From the NCBI GenBank assembly GCA_030150965.1, contig JASLEW010000596.1:1-5155 (forward strand): a DNA stretch of 5,155 bases, read 5' to 3'. The DNA comes from Thermoanaerobaculia bacterium. Its GTDB lineage: Bacteria; Acidobacteriota; Thermoanaerobaculia; Multivoradales; UBA5704. The notes under the pieces are model-generated. The model saw nothing but the letters and a program-made list of their open reading frames with translations. It ran no database searches and had not been told where the DNA came from. Of the stretch, positions 1-5,155 are shown piece by piece. The first letter of the stretch is position 1. Each line of letters opens with the position of its first letter. Made by a program: the position numbers and the translations under genes.

Positions 1-591
1 GCCGCGCCGGCGCCCGCGGCAGGTCCGCCGCCGGTGCCGCCACCGCCCACCGCGGCCGAGGCGGCGCGGCTCGCCGGCGGCGAGGTCCTCCTCTCGGCGC
101 GCCCGGTGGGACCGCACGGCCTCGACGAGGAGACCGGGCGCGGAATGATCGAGGCGCCGGCGGAGAGAGTCTACGCGGCGCTGATCGATTTCGCCCACTA
201 CCAGGAGTGGGTGCCCTTCGTCTCCCGCTCGACCGCCCGGCCGCAGGCCGACGGCTCGGTGGTGAGCTTCCAGGAGCTGGCGCTGCCGTTTCCGACCGGC
301 AGCCGGCACTACGAGATCCGCGCCCGCTTCGAAGCCCCGGAGGCCGGGAGGAGCACCGCCTGGCGGGTCTGGTGGACCTATATCCCTGGTACCGGCAACG
401 TCGCCGACCACTACGGCTGGTGGGTGCTGGAGAGGGCAGGAGCCAACCTCACCCGGGCGACCTGCCTGCTCTACACCGATCCCGGCAGGACGCCGGCCTG
501 GGCGATGCACCTCGGCGCCTCGCAGACCATGCCCTACATCTTCAGCGGCCTGCGGCAGCAGATCCACCGTTCGCGCTACGACCAGCCTTGA
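1..591 (+). CDS. SRPBCC / START-like domain protein, 5'-truncated by window edge
   Basis: The frame is open from base 1 to the TGA at 589-591 (196 visible codons). A GTG at 34 is possible, but it sits inside a continuous Ala/Pro-rich run (AAPAPAAGPPPVPPPPTAAE) and lacks a good ribosome binding site, so I take the gene to start off the left edge, probably with a signal peptide followed by this Pro-rich spacer. The body looks like the SRPBCC/polyketide-cyclase fold: a first strand and helix (IEAPAERVYAALIDFAHYQEWVP, bases 148-216), a central beta section with several Trp (WRVWWTYIPGTG), then GNVADHYGWWVLE and a long C-terminal helix (MPYIFSGLRQQIHR). This helix-grip fold binds hydrophobic ligands such as lipids or polyketide intermediates. 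The ligand cannot be read from sequence. A secreted or periplasmic location is inferred only from the spacer. Fold-level assignment is fairly sure; function is unknown. Confidence 0.72.
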   Translation, partial: AAPAPAAGPPPVPPPPTAAEAARLAGGEVLLSARPVGPHGLDEETGRGMIEAPAERVYAALIDFAHYQEWVPFVSRSTARPQADGSVVSFQELALPFPTGSRHYEIRARFEAPEAGRSTAWRVWWTYIPGTGNVADHYGWWVLERAGANLTRATCLLYTDPGRTPAWAMHLGASQTMPYIFSGLRQQIHRSRYDQP

Positions 592-602
592 GGTAGACTG
601 AC

Positions 603-681
603 CGGCCAGAGCCACTAGCACTCAACGCCGGGGCAGGAGAATCCTCGCGAAGGGAGCAGGCGCTTCGCGACACGCTGGCCG
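603..681. promoter_or_regulatory. Nested inverted repeats filling the gap before the histidine kinase
   Basis: Two perfect dyads are nested. The inner one is TCGCGAAG (645-652) pairing with CTTCGCGA (663-670), an 8-bp stem with a 10-base loop, GGAGCAGGCG, that contains the only purine-rich Shine-Dalgarno-like sequence near the start. The outer one is CGGCCAG (603-609) pairing with CTGGCCG (675-681), ending one base before the ATG. The core TCGCGA, itself palindromic, occurs twice exactly 20 bp apart (645 and 665), about two helical turns. This could be a protein-binding operator or an mRNA leader structure controlling translation. A weak -10-like TAGACT lies at 594-599 with no good -35. Function is inferred; the repeats are directly visible. 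Confidence 0.4.
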
Positions 682-1941
682 ATGGAAAACGAATCTCTGA
701 CCCTTGAAGCGCACCTGGGGACAGAGCTGCATCGGCGGTCCACCGAGCTGACCCGCATCTGGTTGGACCGGCTGCAGCAGCGCCTCGACGTCCACCCCTG
801 GCGCGTCTTCCCCTCCGACACCCTGCTCAATCACATCCCGGAGGTCCTCAAGGCGATCTCCGACTACCTGTGCTCCAACGGCAGCGCGGTCGCCGAGCAG
901 CTGGTGCGCGGCGAGCTCGGCAAGCTCGCACGGCTGCGCCGCGAGCAGGGCTACGACGTGGACGAGCTGCTCGCCGAGTTCGAGATCCTGGGCGAGATCC
1001 TCTACTCCGCCCTGCGCGAGGAGGCCGGCGGCTTCGACCGCTCGGTGCCGGCCGAGCATGCGATCGAGGTTGCCGAGCGCCTCTACCGCGCGCTGTCGGC
1101 GATCACCGCCATCACCACCTCGACCTTCCGCGAGGAGGGGTTCCGCGACCGCCGGGCGCGCGCCCGCCTGCTGGGCAGCTTCGGCCGCGACCTGGCGCAT
1201 GAGCTGCGCAACCGTCTCGCCGCGGCCGACGCCTCGCTGCAGATCCTGGGGCACGTCCTGGGACACTCCGAGGACGCGGTGGAGGAGCCGGCGGCGGCGG
1301 ACGCGCCGGAGACGGGCGCACCGGCCGCGAACGGCTCCCCGGCGGCGCCGGCCAGCGAGCGGTCGCGGCGGGCTCTGCGCGCGCTCGGCACCGCCCTTCA
1401 CCGCATCCGGGGCGTCGCCGACGACGTCCATGCGCTGGCGATCGCCCAGGGCAGCGAGGAGTCGGCGCAGGGGCGCCGCCTGGGGCTGCAGCACCTGCTC
1501 GCCGAGACCATCGAGGAGCTGGCGGCGCTGGCCGAGGAGAAGGGCGTCCGCATCCAGGTCGAGGAGCCCGTGCCCGACATCCAGGTCGACGCCACCCGCG
1601 TCGAGCTGGTGCTGATCAACCTGCTGGGCAACGCCATCAAGTACTCGGACCCGGAGAAGGCCGACCGCTGGGTCGCCATCTCGGTGGCGCGCGAGGAGCC
1701 CAACCACTGGCGGATCGGCATCGCCGACAACGGCGTCGGCATCCCGGAGAGCCTCCAGGGGCTGGTGTTCGAGCAGTTCGTGCGCGCCCACCCGCAGATC
1801 GCCGAGGGCACCGGCCTCGGCCTCGCCATCGCGCGGGCGGCGATCGACCAGCTCCACGGGCGGATCTGGCTGGAGAGCGAGCCCGGCGCCGGCAGCACCT
1901 TCTACTTCACCGTCGTGGACCCGGCGCTGGCCCGGGAGTAG
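682..1941 (+). CDS. Cytoplasmic sensor histidine kinase with RsbRD-type N-terminal domain
   Basis: This 419-residue protein has no signal peptide or membrane segment, so it is probably a soluble kinase. Residues about 12-150 are helical and resemble the RsbRD N-terminal sensor domain (HIPEVLKAISDYL, then an E/L-rich helix with EFEILGEILYSALREE). The phosphoacceptor helix carries DLAHELRNRL with His173; the usual Pro of HELRNPL is Arg here. An Ala/Pro-rich insert (about 194-230) precedes the second helix of the hairpin. The ATPase domain has N-box NAIKYS (Asn317), G1 DNGVGIP (349-355), F-box VFEQF (362-366) and G2 GTGLGLA (376-382), all intact. It should autophosphorylate on His173 and pass phosphate to a response regulator, but none is encoded in the window. 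ATG 682 is the only ATG, GTG or TTG in frame after the stop at 616-618; the nearest GGAG is more than 20 bases upstream, so initiation looks weak or structure-controlled. The N-domain ligand is unknown. Confidence 0.88.
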   Translation: MENESLTLEAHLGTELHRRSTELTRIWLDRLQQRLDVHPWRVFPSDTLLNHIPEVLKAISDYLCSNGSAVAEQLVRGELGKLARLRREQGYDVDELLAEFEILGEILYSALREEAGGFDRSVPAEHAIEVAERLYRALSAITAITTSTFREEGFRDRRARARLLGSFGRDLAHELRNRLAAADASLQILGHVLGHSEDAVEEPAAADAPETGAPAANGSPAAPASERSRRALRALGTALHRIRGVADDVHALAIAQGSEESAQGRRLGLQHLLAETIEELAALAEEKGVRIQVEEPVPDIQVDATRVELVLINLLGNAIKYSDPEKADRWVAISVAREEPNHWRIGIADNGVGIPESLQGLVFEQFVRAHPQIAEGTGLGLAIARAAIDQLHGRIWLESEPGAGSTFYFTVVDPALARE

Positions 1942-1956
1942 CGGGCGGCGCCCGCT

Positions 1957-3927
<1,971 letters not shown>

Positions 3928-3932
3928 CGAAG

Positions 3933-3940
3933 CTCCTCCT
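3933..3940 (-). promoter_or_regulatory. Ribosome binding site of the acyl-AMP ligase gene
   Basis: Read on the minus strand, AGGAGGAG lies just before ATG 3927, with 7 bases between its GGAGG core and the start codon. This is a near-ideal Shine-Dalgarno site and decides the start at 3927 over the in-frame ATG seven codons later. Confidence 0.85.
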
Positions 3941-4043
3941 CGCGCGCCGGCGGGGGCGCCTTACGTATCTCTGGTGCCGGCCGCGCCGCGCCCTGGGACG
4001 GAGGGGCAGCCCGAGGCGGAGCCCAAGGGGGTGCGGGGGGCAT

Positions 4044-4073
4044 CCCGCCCGGCGCGGCGGGCGCGGCGCCGGG
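4044..4073. promoter_or_regulatory. Perfect inverted repeat with two alternative pairings
   Basis: CCCGGCGC (4048-4055) pairs perfectly with GCGCCGGG (4066-4073), an 8-bp stem with a 10-base loop. An overlapping alternative stem, CCCGCC (4044-4049) with GGCGGG (4056-4061), would exclude the first. It lies directly against the candidate -35 box of the TonB gene, so an operator is possible. In DNA this rich in G and C, such stems also arise by chance. Confidence 0.3.
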
Positions 4074-4107
4074 AACTCCCCTCCTGCCCGGGCGGTCGAA
4101 GGATACG
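4072..4107 (+). promoter_or_regulatory. Candidate ECF-type promoter of the TonB gene
   Basis: GGAACT at 4072-4077 matches the well-known ECF sigma -35 pattern (GGAAC/GAACTT). GTCGAA at 4095-4100, 17 bases downstream, resembles an ECF -10 box containing GTC, and GGATACGA follows. Transcription starting just after this would leave a leader of about 65 bases before ATG 4174. This is pattern resemblance only; no sigma factor gene is in the window. Confidence 0.27.
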
Positions 4108-4161
4108 ACGGCAGCGCACCCCCGCGGGCACCACGGTCCTTCAGGGCGTGCCGGCGCCGCC

Positions 4162-4168
4162 AAGGAGG
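4162..4168 (+). promoter_or_regulatory. Ribosome binding site of the TonB gene
   Basis: AAGGAGG ends 5 bases before ATG 4174. This strong site fixes the start of the TonB protein, even though the same reading frame stays open far upstream across the antisense of the ligase gene. Confidence 0.85.
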
Positions 4169-4173
4169 ATGTC

Positions 4174-4941
4174 ATGTTCAGCAGCCTGATGGCAGAGGAG
4201 CGCCCGCGCCGCAACCGGCGGCGCACCTGGATCCTCACCGGCTCCCTGGCGCTGCACCTGGTGGCGGTCGCCACCCTGGCCGGAGCCGAGATCTGGCGGG
4301 TCGAGGCGGTCGCCGAGCCGCCCCTGGCCGACGTCTTCGAGGTGCAGCTGCCGCCGCCCCTGGACCGGGAGCTGCCGCCGGCCGCGGCGGCCCACCGCCA
4401 GCCGCCGCCCGCCGCGCCGCCGGCGAGGACGGTCCAGCCCCCGCCGCCGCGGGTCGTCCAGCCCGATCCGGCGGCCCTGGACCAGCACCCGGAGGTGCCG
4501 CCGCCCGCCGCGGCCGAGCAGCCGCCCGCCAGCGTCGAAGAGGCAGGCTCTGGCAACATCCCGGGAACCGGTCCCCGCGGCACCGGCGGCACCGGGCCCG
4601 GCGGCCCGGGCGACGGGCCCGGCAACGGGCAGGATCTCGGCGACTCGCCGCTGCCGATCGGCGGCCCGATCAGCCGCCCGCAGATCGTGCCCGGGACCAG
4701 GGTGCAGCCCGTCTACACCGAGACGGCGCGGCAGGCGCACCTCCAGGGCGTGGTGGTGCTCCAGGCCACCATCGACGAGAGCGGCAACGTGATCGACATC
4801 CGCATCCTCAAGCGCCTGCCGATGGGCCTCGACGCCGAGGCGGTGAAGGCGGTCAGCCAGTGGAGGTTCACCCCCGCCACCCTCCACGGCCGCCCGGTCA
4901 AGGTCTTCTTCTCGGTGACGGTGCAGTTCGAGGCCCGGTAG
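4174..4941 (+). CDS. Energy transducer TonB family protein
   Basis: This 255-residue protein has the full TonB layout. A basic N-terminus (RPRRNRRR, 10-17) precedes one membrane anchor (WILTGSLALHLVAVATLAG, 19-37) containing Ser24-x3-His28, which matches the SxxxH motif of E. coli TonB that couples to ExbB/ExbD. A Pro-rich periplasmic linker follows (about 60-118), then a Gly-rich stretch (125-164) and the C-terminal TonB domain (about 172-253): VYTETARQAHLQGVVVLQATIDESGNV, LPMGLDAEAVKAV and WRFTPATLHGRPV. It should pass proton-motive energy across the periplasm to outer-membrane TonB-dependent transporters for iron complexes, vitamins or glycans; some homologues serve other envelope roles. 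No exbB, exbD or receptor gene is in the window, so its partners lie elsewhere. It is preceded by a strong Shine-Dalgarno site and ends in TAG. Domain assignment is secure; the transported substrate is unknown. Confidence 0.92.
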   Translation: MFSSLMAEERPRRNRRRTWILTGSLALHLVAVATLAGAEIWRVEAVAEPPLADVFEVQLPPPLDRELPPAAAAHRQPPPAAPPARTVQPPPPRVVQPDPAALDQHPEVPPPAAAEQPPASVEEAGSGNIPGTGPRGTGGTGPGGPGDGPGNGQDLGDSPLPIGGPISRPQIVPGTRVQPVYTETARQAHLQGVVVLQATIDESGNVIDIRILKRLPMGLDAEAVKAVSQWRFTPATLHGRPVKVFFSVTVQFEAR

Positions 4942-4942
4942 C

Positions 4943-4998
4943 GGCCCGCCCGGGGAGTCGCACGGCCCTCACGCCGGGCCTCCGGCTCCCTGGCCGGA
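4943..4998. terminator. Candidate hairpins in the second convergent gap
   Basis: Two perfect 6-bp stems lie between the TonB stop and the stop of the next minus-strand gene. GGCCCG (4943-4948) pairs with CGGGCC (4975-4980) over a long 26-base loop, and TCCGGC (4981-4986) pairs with GCCGGA (4993-4998) over a 6-base loop. The second sits 8 bases from the minus-strand stop codon, a sensible place for that gene's terminator. Neither has a T-tract in either direction, so the call is tentative. Confidence 0.33.
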
Positions 4999-5006
4999 CC
5001 CCCTGG

Positions 5007-5155
5007 TCAGCTGCCGAGGGGGCCGTCCAGCCGGCTGGCGACGATGAAGACGAACCACTCGAGGAAGGGCAGCAGCAGCACCTCGACCGCTAGGAACCTC
5101 GCCTCCTTGCGCTCCAGGTCCCTTACAGCCTGCTGCGGCCGAGTCGGCGGCCCAG
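5007..5155 (-). CDS. C-terminal end of an unrecognised membrane protein (start off right edge)
   Basis: On the minus strand a frame is open from the right window edge to a TGA at 5007-5009, giving 48 visible residues. No start codon needs to lie in the window because the gene enters from the right. After GPPTRPQQAV comes a charged patch (RDLERKEAR), a strongly hydrophobic segment (FLAVEVLLLPFLEWFVFIVAS) long enough for one membrane helix, then RLDGPLGS and the stop. Third codon positions are nearly all G or C, as in the neighbouring genes, while the opposite-strand frame over the same bases reads as low-quality sequence. I do not recognise the family. It converges on the TonB gene with a 65-bp gap. 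Confidence 0.6.
   Translation of the reverse strand, partial: GPPTRPQQAVRDLERKEARFLAVEVLLLPFLEWFVFIVASRLDGPLGS

Larger units (their letters stand above)
3928..4173. promoter_or_regulatory. Divergent intergenic region between acyl-AMP ligase and TonB genes
   Basis: This 246-bp gap must contain the promoters of both flanking genes. The hexamer GATACG appears once facing each gene: on the minus strand at 3964-3969 (toward the ligase, within the palindromic TACGTA context) and on the plus strand at 4102-4107 (toward TonB). These are the only clearly AT-containing islands in an otherwise G/C-dominated stretch, so they are candidate -10 elements. No good sigma-70 -35 is visible at the right distance from either. 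I see no convincing coding gene in this gap. Confidence 0.5.

Noticed and set aside
34..36. GTG 34 as the true start of the SRPBCC gene
   Set aside because: The frame stays open to base 1 with the same Ala/Pro-rich composition and there is no Shine-Dalgarno site, so a start off the left edge is more likely. It cannot be fully excluded.
622..1857. A 411-codon minus-strand open frame opposite the histidine kinase
   Set aside because: It is a by-product of high GC; the translation is a repetitive Asp/Val/Gly/Leu/Arg mix without motifs, while the plus strand has all histidine kinase boxes.
4860..5093. Plus-strand open frame overlapping the end of TonB and the right-edge gene
   Set aside because: It is out of frame with TonB, without a ribosome binding site or motif, and lies opposite the more protein-like minus-strand membrane segment.

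Overview
The window is very GC-rich, with G or C at most third codon positions. It holds five protein-coding genes, two of them cut by the window edges, and short intergenic gaps. I see no RNA genes, CRISPR arrays, insertion sequences or integrase-type genes. The TonB C-terminal domain style (a PMGLDAEAV...WRFTPA segment after a Gly/Pro-rich linker), the SRPBCC protein and the extreme GC suggest a Gram-negative, high-GC environmental bacterium. Acidobacteriota (Thermoanaerobaculia-like) would fit best and Myxococcota is an alternative. This is inferred from protein style, not from a search.

Layout, left to right. Bases 1-591 (+): the 3' part of an SRPBCC/START-like protein whose true start is probably off the left edge. 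Bases 592-681: a short gap with a striking nested inverted repeat. Bases 682-1941 (+): a soluble sensor histidine kinase with an RsbRD-type N-terminal domain and no response regulator nearby. Bases 1942-1956: a 15-bp convergent gap with a small hairpin. Bases 1957-3927 (-): a complete fatty acyl-AMP ligase (FAAL-type adenylating enzyme). Bases 3928-4173: a divergent regulatory region with good ribosome binding sites at both ends. Bases 4174-4941 (+): a TonB-family energy transducer. Bases 4942-5006: a convergent gap with hairpins. Bases 5007-5155 (-): the C-terminal end of an unrecognised membrane protein whose start lies off the right edge.

The genes do not form one obvious operon. The orientations (+, +, -, +, -) make most of them separate transcription units, so a shared pathway cannot be argued from this window. 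The only likely co-regulation is between the FAAL and TonB genes, which are transcribed divergently from a shared 246-bp region. The most unusual points are the nested dyads directly before the histidine kinase start, the Ala/Pro-rich insertion inside the kinase's phosphoacceptor hairpin, the repeat-built linkers in the FAAL, and the lack of any acyl carrier protein next to the FAAL. I found no convincing undescribed multi-gene system.
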